A stretch of 64,000 nt of DNA from Eunapius fragilis (taxonomy: Eukaryota; Porifera; Demospongiae; Spongillida; Spongillidae), in contig OY811976.1 in the NCBI GenBank assembly GCA_963681505.1, positions 10,389,845-10,453,844 on the forward strand, given 5' to 3'. Shown in pieces: positions 40,679 to 50,385 of this stretch (the first letter of the stretch is position 1; every line of letters starts with the position of its first letter). A model generated the notes under the pieces. That model did no database searches, was not told the DNA's origin, and saw only the letters and a program-made list of their open reading frames with translations. Both the position numbers and the translations under genes were made by a program.

Positions 40679-41950
40679 TGGCAGTGGTAGTGGGATTGGT
40701 AGTGGGATTGGTATTGGTAGTGGTAGTGGGATTGGTAGTGGGATTGGTAGTGGGATTGGTAGTGGTAGTGGGATTGGTAGTGGGATTGGTAGTGGGATTG
40801 GTAGTGAGATTGGTAGTGGTAGTTGTAGTGGGATTGGTAGTGGTATTGGTAGTGGGATTGGTAGTGGGATTGGAAGTGGAAATAGTAGTGGTAGTGGGTT
40901 TGGTAGTGGGATTGGTAGTGGGATTGGTAGTGGGATTGTCAGTGGAAATTGTAGTGGTAGTGGGATTGGTAGGGGAATTGGTAGTGGTAGTGGTAGTGGG
41001 ATTGGGATTGGTAGTGGGATTGGTAGTATGATTGGTAGTGGTAGTGGGATTGGTAGTGGGATTGGTAGTGGGATTGGTAGTGGGATTGGTATTGGTAGTG
41101 GTAGTGGTAGTGGGATTGGTAGTGGGAATGGTAGTGGGATTGGTAGTGGGATTGGTAGTGGAAATTGTAGTGGTAGTGGGATTGGTAGGGGAATTGGTAG
41201 TGGTAGTGGTAGTGGGATTGGTAGTGGTAGTGGTAGTGGGATTGGTAGTGGGATTGGTAGTGGGATTGGTAGTGGTAGTGGGATTGGTAGTGGGATTGGT
41301 AGTGGGATTGGTAGTGGGATTGGTAGTGGTAGTGGTAGTGGGATTGGTAGTGGTTGTGGTAGAGGTAGTTGAATTGGTTGTGGGATTGGTAGTGGTAGTG
41401 GGATTGGTAGTGGGATTGGTAGTGGGATTGGCAGTGGGATTGGTAGTGGTAGTGGTAGTGGTAGAGGTAGTGGTAGTGGTAGAGGTAGTGGGATTGGTAG
41501 TGGGATTGGTAGTAGTAGTGGTAGTGGTAGTGGGATTGGTAGTGGGATTGGTAGTGGGATTTGTAGTGGGATTGGTAGTGGGATTGGTAGTGGTAGTGGG
41601 ATTGGTAGTGGGATTGGTAGTGGGATTGGTAGTGAGATTGGTAGTGGTAGTTGTAGTGGGATTGGTAGTGGTATTGGTAGTGGGATTTGTAGTGGGATTG
41701 ATAGTGGGATTGGTAGTGGTAATTGTAGTGGTAGTGGGATCGGTAGTGGGATTCGTAGTGGTAGTGCGATTGGTAGTGGTAGTGGTAGTGGTGGTGGGAT
41801 TGGTAGTGGGATTGGTAGTGGAATTTGTAGTGGTAGTGGGATTGGTAGGTGAATTTGTAGTGGTAGTGGTAGTGGGATTGGTAGTGGGATTGGTAGTGGT
41901 AGTGGTAATGGGATTGGTAGTGGGATTGGTAGTGGTAATTGAAGTGGGAT
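40674..41950. repeat. Hexamer array A7 (continues 39,127-39,149)
   Basis: Counterpart of A9, interrupted 23 bp from its left end by element 2. Contains the shared variant GGTAGTTGAATTGGTTG, an in-frame stop in the Gly-Ser frame. Confidence 0.94.
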
Positions 41951-42434
41951 TGCGGGATCAATCTGTAACAATTCAGCGCAATTCGGCGCGCTGCGACAGA
42001 TTGGTGCACTTTTGCGGGATCAATCTGTAACAATTTGGCGCAATTCGGCGCGCTGCGACGGATTGCAGCACTTACGCGGAACCAATCTGTAACAGTTCGC
42101 CGCGCTACAACGGATTGCTGCACTATCGCCTGATCAATCTGCAACAATTCGGGGTAATTCGGCGCGCTGAGACCGATTGCTTCACAATGGCGGGATCAAT
42201 CTGCAACAATTTGGCGCAATTCGGCGCGCTGAGACTGATTGCTGCACTTTCGCAGGATCAATATGCAATATGTTATTTGGCACAATTCGGCGCACTGCGA
42301 CCGATTGCTGCACTTTCTTTAATTCAATATGCATAAATTCAGCACAATTCAGCGCGCAGCGACGGATTCCTGCACTTTCGCAGGATCAATCTGTAACAAT
42401 TCGGGGCAATTCGGCGCGCCGAGACCGATTGCTT
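41951..42434. repeat. 62-bp repeat block B7 (484 bp)
   Basis: About eight units. Near-identical to B9 at an offset of about 4,210 bp. Confidence 0.94.
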
Positions 42435-44484
42435 AGTGGTAGTGAGATTGGTAGTGGTAGCGGTAGTGGGATTGGTAGTGGGATTGGTAGTTGTAGTGGT
42501 AGTGGTAGTGGGATTGGTAGTGGGATTGGTAGTGGGATTGGTAGTGGTAGTGGGATTGGTAGTGGGATTGGTAGTGGGATTGGTAGTGGGATTGGTAGTG
42601 GAAATTGTAGTGGTAGTGGGATTGGTAGTGGGATTGGTAGTGGGATTGGTAGTGGGATTGTCAGTGGAAATTGTAGTGGTAGTGGGATTGGTAGGGGAAT
42701 TGGTAGTAATAGTGGTAGTGGTAGTGGGATTGGTAGTGGGATTGGTAGTGGTAGTGGTAGTGGTAGTGGGATTGGTAGTGGGATTGGTAGTGGGATTGGT
42801 AGTGGTAGTGGGATTGGTAGTGGGATTGGTAGTGGGATTGGTAGTGGGATTGGTAGTGGTAGTGGTAGTGGGATTGGTAGTGGTAGTGGTAGAGGTAGTG
42901 GGATTGGTAGTGGGATTGGTAGTGGTAGTGGTAGTGGTAGTGGGATTGGTAGTGGGATTGGTAGTGGGATTGGTAGTGGTTGTGGTAGTGGGATTGGTAG
43001 TGATAGTGGTAGAGGTAGTGGGATTGGTAGTGGGATTGGTAGTAGCAGTGGTAGTGTTAGTGGGATTGGTAGTGGGATTGGTAGTCGGATTGGGAGTGGG
43101 ATTGATAGTGGGATTGGTAGTGGTAATTGTAGTTGTAGTGGGATCGGTAGTGGGATTCGTAGTGGTAGTGGTAGTGGGATTGGTAGTGGTAGTGGTATGG
43201 GATTGGTAGTGGTAGTGGTAGTGGTAGTGGGATTGGTAGTGGGATTGGTAGAAGTAGTAGTGGTAGTGGTAGTGGGATTGGTAGTGGGATTGGTAGTGGG
43301 ATTGGTAGTGGTAGTGGGATTGGTAGTGGGATTGGTAGTGGGATTGGTAGTGGTAGTGGTAGTGGTAGTGGGATTAGTAGTGGGATTGGTCGTGGGATTG
43401 GTAGTGGGATTGGTAGTGGAAATTGTAGTGGTAGTGGGATTGGTAGGGGAATTGGTAGTGGTAGTGGTAGTGGGATTGGTAGTGGTAGAGGTAGTGGGAT
43501 TGGGAGTGGGATTGGTAGTGGTAGTGGTAGAGGTAGTGGGATTGGTAGTGGGATTGGTAGTAGTAGTGGTAGTGGTAGTGGGATTGGTAGTGGGATTGGT
43601 AGTGGGATTGGTAGTGGGATTGATAGTGGGATTGGTAGTTTTAATTGTAGTGGTAGTGGGATCGGTAGTGGGATTCGTAGTTATAGTGGTAGTGCGATTG
43701 GTAGTGGTAATTGTAGTGGTAGTGGGATCGGTAGTGGGATTTGTAGTGGTAGTGGTAGTGGGATTGGTAGTGGTAGTGGTAGTGGGACTGGTAGTGGTAG
43801 TGGTAGTGGTAGTGGTAGTGGGATTGGTAGTGGGATTGGAAGTGGGATTGGTTGTGGGATTGGTAGTGGAAATTGTAGTGGTAGTGGGATTGGTAGGGGA
43901 ATTGGTAGTGGTAGTGGTAGTGGGATTGGTAGTGGTAGTGGTAGTGGGATTGGTAGTGGGATTGGTAGTGGTAGTGGTAGTGGCAGTGGGATTGGTAGTG
44001 GGATTGGTAGTGGGATTGGTAGTGGTAGTGGGATTGGTAGTGGGATTGGTAGTGGGATTGGTTGTGGAATTGGTAGTGGTAGTGGTAGTGGGATTGGTAG
44101 TGGTAGTGGTAGAGGTAGTGGGATTGGTAGTGGGATTGGTAGTAGTAGTGGTAGTGGTAGTGGGATTGGTAGTGGGATTGGTAGTGGGATTGGTAGTGGG
44201 ATTGATAGTGGGATTGGTAGTGGTAATTGTAGTGGTAGTGGGATCGGTAGTGGGATTCGTAGTGGTAGTGGTTGTGCGATTGGTAGTGGTTGTGGTAGTG
44301 GTGGTGGGATTGGTAGTGGGATTGGTAGTGGGATTGGTTGTGGGATTGGTAGTGGAAATTGTAGTGGTAGTGGGATTGGTAGGTGAATTTGCAGTGGTAG
44401 TGGTAGTGGGATTGGTAGTGGGATTGGTAGTGGTAGTGGTAATGGGATTGGTAGTGGGATTGGTATTGGTAATTGAAGTGGGAT
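42435..44484. repeat. Hexamer array A8
   Basis: About 2.05 kb; closest relative A10, differing by single substitutions and one or two hexamer-length indels. Gives a 796-codon ORF that spans arrays and block B7 without Gly-Ser frame bias. Confidence 0.94.
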
Positions 44485-44845
44485 TGCGGGATCAATCTGT
44501 AACAATTCGGCGCGCTACAACGGATTGCTGCACTATCGCCGGATCAATCTGCAACAATTCGGGGTAATTCGGCGCGCTGAGCCTGATTGTTTCACTATGG
44601 CGGGATCAATCTGCAACAATTTGGCGCAATTCGGTGCGCTGAGACGGATTGCTGCACTTTCGCACAATCAATCTGCAATATGTTATTCGGCACAATTCGG
44701 CGCACTGCGACCGATTGCTGCACTTTCTTTGGTTCAATCTGCAAAAATTTAGCACAATTCAGCACGCAGCGACGGATTCCTGCACTTTCGCAGGATCAAT
44801 GTGAAACAATTCGGGGCAATTCGGCGCGCCGAGACCGATTGCTTA
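44485..44845. repeat. 62-bp repeat block B8 (361 bp)
   Basis: Near-copy of B6 and B10. Confidence 0.94.
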
Positions 44846-46160
44846 GTGGTAGTGGGATTGGTAGTGGCAGTGGTATTGGTAGTGGGATTGGTAGTGGGAT
44901 TGGTAGTGAGATTGGTAGTGGTAGTGGTAGTGGGATTGGTAGTGATATTGGTAGTGGGATTGGTAGTGGGATTGGTAGTGGAAATAGTAGTGGTAGTGGG
45001 TTTGGTAGTGGGATTGGTAGTGGGATTGGTAGTGGTAGTGGGATTGGTAGTGGGATTGGTAGTGGGATTGGTAGTGAGATTGGTAGTGGTAGTGGTAGTG
45101 GGATTGGTAGTGATATTGGTAGTGGGATTGGTAGTGGGATTGGTAGTGGAAATAGTAGTGGTAGTGGGTTTGGTAGTGGGATTGGTAGTGGTAGTGGTAG
45201 TGGGATTGGGATTGGTAGTGGGATTGGTAGTATGATTGGTAGTGGTAGTGGGATTGGTAGTGGGATTGGTAGTGGGATTGGTAGTGGGATTGGTATTGGT
45301 AGTGGTAGTGGTAGTGGGATTGGTAGTGGGAATGGTAGTGGGATTGGTAGTGGGATTGGTAGTGGAAATTGTAGTGGTAGTGGGATTGGTAGGGGAATTG
45401 GTAGTGGTAGTGGTAGTGGGATTGGTAGTGGTAGTGGTAGTGGGATTGGTAGTGGGATTGGTAGTGGGATTGGTAGTGGTAGTGGGATTGGTAGTGGGAT
45501 TGGTAGTGGGATTGGTAGTGGGATTGGTAGTGGTAGTGGTAGTGGGATTGGTAGTGGTTGTGGTAGAGGTAGTTGAATTGGTTGTGGGATTGGTAGTGGT
45601 AGTGGGATTGGTAGTGGGATTGGTAGTGGGATTGGTAGTGGGATTGGTTGTGGTAGTGGTAGTGGTAGAGGTAGTGGTAGTGGTAGAGGTAGTGGGATTG
45701 GTAGTGGGATTGGTAGTAGTAGTGGTAGTGGTAGTGGGATTGGTAGTGGGATTGGTAGTGGGATTTGTAGTGGGATTGGTAGTGGGATTGGTAGTGGTAG
45801 TGGGATTGGTAGTGGGATTGGTAGTGGGATTGGTAGTGAGATTGGTAGTGGTAGTTGTAGTGGGATTGGTAGTGGTATTGGTAGTGGGATTTGTAGTGGG
45901 ATTGATAGTGGGATTGGTAGTGGTAATTGTAGTGGTAGTGGGATCGGTAGTGGGATTCGTAGTGGTAGTGGTAGTGCGATTGGTAGTGGTAGTGGTAGTG
46001 GTGGTGGGATTGGTAGTGGGATTGGTAGTGGAATTTGTAGTGGTAGTGGGATTGGTAGGTGAATTTGTAGTGGTAGTGGTAGTGGGATTGGTAGTGGGAT
46101 TGGTAGTGGTAGTGGTAATGGGATTGGTAGTGGGATTGGTAGTGGTAATTGAAGTGGGAT
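44846..46160. repeat. Hexamer array A9
   Basis: Counterpart of A7. Holds an unfilled target site for element 2 and an internal direct duplication of about 170 bp (about 44,880-45,050 repeated at about 45,050-45,220) containing GGTAGTGATATTGG and GGAAATAGTAG. Confidence 0.93.
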
Positions 46161-46644
46161 TGCGGGATCAATCTGTAACAATTCAGCGCAATTCGGCGCG
46201 CTGCGACAGATTGGTGCACTTTTGCGGGATCAATCTGTAACAATTTGGCGCAATTCGGCGCGCTGCGACGGATTGCAGCACTTACGCGGAACCAATCTGT
46301 AACAGTTCGCCGCGCTACAACAGATTGCTGCACTATCGCCTGATCAATCTGCAACAATTCGGGGTAATTCGGCGCGCTGAGACCGATTGCTTCACAATGG
46401 CGGGATCAATCTGCAACAATTTGGCGCAATTCGGCGCGCTGAGACTGATTGCTGCACTTTCGCAGGATCAATATGCAATATGTTATTTGGCACAATTCGG
46501 CGCACTGCGACCGATTGCTGCACTTTCTTTAATTCAATATGCATAAATTCAGCACAATTCAGCGCGCAGCGACGGATTCCTGCACTTTCGCAGGATCAAT
46601 CTGTAACAATTCGGGGCAATTCGGCGCGCCGAGACCGATTGCTT
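46161..46644. repeat. 62-bp repeat block B9 (484 bp)
   Basis: Near-copy of B7. Confidence 0.94.
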
Positions 46645-48700
46645 AGTGGTAGTGAGATTGGTAGTGGTAGTGGTAGTGGGATTGGTAGTGGGATTGGTAG
46701 TTGTAGTGGTAGTGGTAGTGGGATTGGTAGTGGGATTGGTAGTGGGATTGGTAGTGGTAGTGGGATTGGTAGTGGGATTGGTAGTGGGATTGGTAGTGGG
46801 ATTGGTAGTGGAAATTGTAGTGGTAGTGGGATTGGTAGTGGGATTGGTAGTGGGATTGGTAGTGGGATTGTCAGTGGAAATTGTAGTGGTAGTGGGATTG
46901 GTAGGGGAATTGGTAGTAATAGTGGTAGTAGTAGTGGGATTGGTAGTGGGATTGGTAGTGGTAGTGGTAGTGGTAGTGGGATTGGTAGTGGGATTGGTAG
47001 TGGGATTGGTAGTGGTAGTGGGATTGGTAGTGGGATTGGTAGTGGGATTGGTAGTGGGATTGGTAGTGGTAGTGGTAGTGGGATTGGTAGTGGTAGTGGT
47101 AGAGGTAGTGGGATTGGTAGTGGGATTGGTAGTGGTAGTGGTAGTGGTAGTGGGATTGGTAGTGGGATTGGTAGTGGGATTGGTAGTGGTTGTGGTAGTG
47201 GGATTGGTAGTGATAGTGGTAGAGGTAGTGGGATTGGTAGTGGGATTGGTAGTAGCAGTGGTAGTGGTAGTGGGATTGGTAGTGGGATTGGTAGTCGGAT
47301 TGGGAGTGGGATTGATAGTGGGATTGGTAGTGGTAATTGTAGTTGTAGTGGGATCGGTAGTGGGATTCGTAGTGGTAGTGGTAGTGGGATTGGTAGTGGT
47401 AGTGGTATGGGATTGGTAGTGGTAGTGGTAGTGGGATTGGTAGTGGGATTGGTAGAAGTAGTAGTGGTAGGGGTAGTGGGATTGGTAGTGGGATTGGTAG
47501 TGGGATTGGTAGTGGTAGTGGGATTGGTAGTGGGATTGGTAGTGGGATTGATAGTGGGATTGGTAGTGGTAGTGGTAGTGGTAGTGGGATTAGTAGTGGG
47601 ATTGGTCGTGGGATTGGTAGTGGGATTGGTAGTGGAAATTGTAGTGGTAGTGGGATTGGTAGGGGAATTGGTAGTGGTAGTGGTAGTGGGATTGGTAGTG
47701 GTAGAGGTAGTGGGATTGGTAGTGGGATTGGTAGTGGTAGTGGTAGAGGTAGTGGGATTGGTAGTGGGATTGGTAGTAGTAGTGGTAGTGGTAGTGGGAT
47801 TGGTAGTGGGATTGGTAGTGGGATTGGTAGTGGGATTGATAGTGGGATTGGTAGTTTTAATTGTAGTGGTAGTGGGATCGGTAGTGGGATTCGTAGTTAT
47901 AGTGGTAGTGCGATTGGTAGTGGTAATTGTAGTGGTAGTGGGATCGGTAGTGGGATTTGTAGTGGTAGTGGTAGTGGGATTGGTAGTGGTAGTGGTAGTG
48001 GGACTGGTAGTGGTAGTGGTAGTGGTAGTGGTAGTGGGATTGGTAGTGGGATTGGAAGTGGGATTGGTTGTGGGATTGGTAGTGGAAATTGTAGTGGTAG
48101 TGGGATTGGTAGGGGAATTGGTAGTGGTAGTGGTAGTGGGATTGGTAGTGGTAGTGGTAGTGGGATTGGTAGTGGGATTGGTAGTGGTAGTGGTAGTGGC
48201 AGTGGGATTGGTAGTGGGATTGGTAGTGGGATTGGTAGTGGTAGTGGGATTGGTAGTGGGATTGGTAGTGGGATTGGTAGTGGAATTGGTAGTGGTAGTG
48301 GTAGTGGGATTGGTAGTGGTAGTGGTAGAGGTAGTGGGATTGGTAGTGGGATTGGTAGTAGTAGTGGTAGTGGTAGTGGGATTGGTAGTGGGATTGGTAG
48401 TGGGATTGGTAGTGGGATTGATAGTGGGATTGGTAGTGGTAATTGTAGTGGTAGTGGGATCGGTAGTGGGATTCGTAGTGGTAGTGGTTGTGCGATTGGT
48501 AGTGGTTGTGGTAGTGGTGGTGGGATTGGTAGTGGGATTGGTAGTGGGATTGGTTGTGGGATTGGTAGTGGAAATTGTAGTGGTAGTGGGATTGGTAGGT
48601 GAATTTGCAGTGGTAGTGGTAGTGGGATTGGTAGTGGGATTGGTAGTGGTAGTGGTAATGGGATTGGTAGTGGGATTGGTATTGGTAATTGAAGTGGGAT
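46645..48700. repeat. Hexamer array A10
   Basis: Near-copy of A8; gives a 798-codon artefactual ORF. Confidence 0.94.
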
Positions 48701-49060
48701 TGCGGGATCAATCTGTAACAATTCGGCGTGCTACAACGGATTGCTGCACTATCGCCGGATCAATCTGCAACAATTCGGGGTAATTCGGCGCGCTGAGCCT
48801 GATTGTTTCACTATGGCGGGATCAATCTGCAACAATTTGGCGCAATTCGGTGCGCTGAGACGGATTGCTGCACTTTCGCACGATCAATCTGCAATATGTT
48901 ATTCGGCACAATTCGGCGCACTGCGACCGATTGCTGCACTTTCTTTGGTTCAATCTGCAAAAATTTAGCACAATTCGGCGCGCAGCGACGGATTCCTGCA
49001 CTTTCGCAGGATCAATGTGAAACAATTCGGGGCAATTCGGCGCGCCGAGACCGATTGCTT
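48701..49060. repeat. 62-bp repeat block B10 (360 bp)
   Basis: Near-copy of B8 (same GTGCGCTGAGACGG and CAATGTGAAACAATT variants), last block of the locus. Confidence 0.94.
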
Positions 49061-49231
49061 AGTGGTAGTGGGATTGGTAGTGGCAGTGGTATTGGTAGTG
49101 GGATTGGTAGTGGGATTGGTAGTGAGATTGGTAGTGGTAGTGGTAGTGGGATTGGTAGTGATATTGGTAGTGGGATTGGTAGTGGGATTGGTAGTGGAAA
49201 TAGTAGTGGTAGTGGGTTTGGTAGTGGGATT
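49061..49231. repeat. Hexamer array A11, truncated
   Basis: Matches the first 170 bp of A9, then stops at GGTAGTGGGATT where element 3 begins. Contains a second unfilled site for element 2. Confidence 0.94.
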
Positions 49232-49251
49232 CAGCACGTACATTATGAATA

Positions 49252-49297
49252 CCCTCTACGCCTTGGGTGCTATTTAATCTATCATGGGTGTAGAGGG
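49252..49297 (-). other. Stop-proximal hairpin of element 3
   Basis: On the minus strand, CCCTCTACACC starts four bases after the TAG stop and pairs with GGCGTAGAGGG (one mismatch) across a 24-base loop. Arm core CTCTAC/GTAGAG is identical to element 1. Confidence 0.75.
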
Positions 49298-49300
49298 ACT

Positions 49301-50365
49301 CTAAAAATGGTGGTCCCTCCAGTGTTGGGTCCAACTGACATTTGGGTGTGCTACTCTTCTATCCCCTCTCCAAAAGCTTCCTGGGGGTCCTACGTTGTTC
49401 TCCCTTCCTCCTCCATCTACAAGAATGTTTCTTCTATCAGCCCAACCTCCTCTTCCATCATTCCAGTCTCTATCATTCCAGCTTCTTCCTCCCCTTCCAT
49501 CGTTCCAATCTCTTCCTTGTACATCATCCCAGCTACTGAAATTATTATTTCTATCATCCCTTTTGAACCATCTATTAGCTCTATGCCAACCCCCTGTGAT
49601 GTACCACCCATTGTGTCTCCCATAAGGGATCCATGTTCTTCTATTTTTCCATCTACTATCACTCACTGTTTTTCCTGCACTGTCTACCTTTCCTGCTGTT
49701 CCTGCCTTCCCTGCATTTCCTGCCTTCCTTGTATACTCTACCTCTCTACTATTACCAGCAATCCAAAGATTCTCTGTCTCCCCTCTAATCTGTTTTCCCT
49801 TTTCTACATTTGGTATTTCCTCCATCCCTCTGCTTATGTTCTGCTTTCCTGAAATACCACTCTCCCCACACGCTTCAACTGTACTAACACCCATCTTATT
49901 CATTACACCATCTACTTCTCCAAAGTTATCGCCTGCCTCATTTGGGGTCCCTGAATTTTTATTGGGTTCTATTGCTTTGTTTCCTCCACATGATGTACCC
50001 TCATTACTCTTGCTTCTATCACTATCTATTAGTCCATTTCCTTTATTCTGTGATACCACACTGTTTTGCATTTTCCCTTTCTCTAAAAGACAATTCTCTA
50101 CGAAGATTCTTCCTTCTTTGTGTACTTTTATTGCATGTTTGAGTTTTTTCTCCCTCGCTATCTTCATTTCTTTTTCTCTACCATTTATTACATCTCTGAT
50201 TTGTTTAGTTTTCTTTTCCCATTCTGTTCTACACTTTTCACTGGTAAATGCATCGCCTAATAGTGGCATGGCGGTGGCGTCGGTACCGTTGGCAATACAT
50301 TGAATAGGCGTGTGGTTGCTCATTAGGTAACCATTTTTATTCATTGCCAACGATAACCCTGCCAA
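49301..50365 (-). CDS. 354-codon ORF: short coiled coil, AGKAG repeats, Trp/Arg/Gly/Asp-rich tail
   Basis: The N-terminal third is charged and helical (FTSEKCRTEWEKKTKQIRD, KEMKIAREKKLKHAIKVH). The middle is polar, then Gly-Lys repeats (RKAGNAGKAGTAGKV). The last 110 residues are RGG-like and Trp-rich (GGWHRANRWFKRDDRNNN, GRDWNDGRGGRSWNDRD), ending NVSWTQHWRDHHF. The EW-K/D helical stretch resembles KKEWDKILNH in the element 1 ORF. The NVSW-x-Q-x-W end resembles the ORFs at 18,125 and 20,602. No catalytic domain. Probably a Gag-like RNA-binding protein of a mobile element; the start Met is chosen as the first in the frame. Confidence 0.6.
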   Translation of the reverse strand: MAGLSLAMNKNGYLMSNHTPIQCIANGTDATAMPLLGDAFTSEKCRTEWEKKTKQIRDVINGREKEMKIAREKKLKHAIKVHKEGRIFVENCLLEKGKMQNSVVSQNKGNGLIDSDRSKSNEGTSCGGNKAIEPNKNSGTPNEAGDNFGEVDGVMNKMGVSTVEACGESGISGKQNISRGMEEIPNVEKGKQIRGETENLWIAGNSREVEYTRKAGNAGKAGTAGKVDSAGKTVSDSRWKNRRTWIPYGRHNGWYITGGWHRANRWFKRDDRNNNFSSWDDVQGRDWNDGRGGRSWNDRDWNDGRGGWADRRNILVDGGGRENNVGPPGSFWRGDRRVAHPNVSWTQHWRDHHF

Positions 50366-50385
50366 CGGTAGAAATGGTTACCAAC

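Larger units (their letters stand above)
27116..49231. repeat. Two-hexamer satellite with 62-bp punctuation blocks (whole locus)
   Basis: Eleven arrays made almost wholly of GGTAGT and GGGATT, in varying order, alternate with ten blocks of a 62-bp unit. Block lengths fall into classes of about 360, 480 and 550 bp. To the left of 34,655 the repeat period is about 2,853-2,907 bp (A2-B2-A3-B3 matches A4-B4-A5-B5). To the right it is about 4,210 bp (A6-B6-A7-B7, A8-B8-A9-B9, A10-B10-A11). The plus strand is very G-rich. Every 6-mer keeps the frame, so ORFs of 300-800 codons appear in several frames on both strands; none looks like a selected protein. Confidence 0.97.
49232..50385 (-). mobile_element. 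Element 3: single-ORF segment closing the satellite
   Basis: Begins right after a satellite hexamer and ends where the 1.70-kb tandem duplication begins (50,386). In minus sense it is an ORF followed by a stop-proximal hairpin with the same arm sequence as element 1. The 5' end is apparently cut by the duplication, so any hammerhead there would be lost. It could instead be the original flank of the array; no empty site exists to prove insertion. Confidence 0.45.

Noticed and set aside
42177..44567. 796- and 798-codon ORFs (also 46,387-48,783) as giant Gly-Ser/Val-Gly structural proteins
   Set aside because: Frames are equally open on both strands. The ORF changes from Gly-Ser-Ile to Val-Gly-Leu wording halfway as hexamer phase shifts, and sister arrays carry stops at random. 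No start context or splice logic.
27116..49231. Satellite as telomeric or subtelomeric repeat
   Set aside because: Neither hexamer is TTAGGG-type, arrays are interior with flanking unique sequence, and no telomere motif adjoins them.
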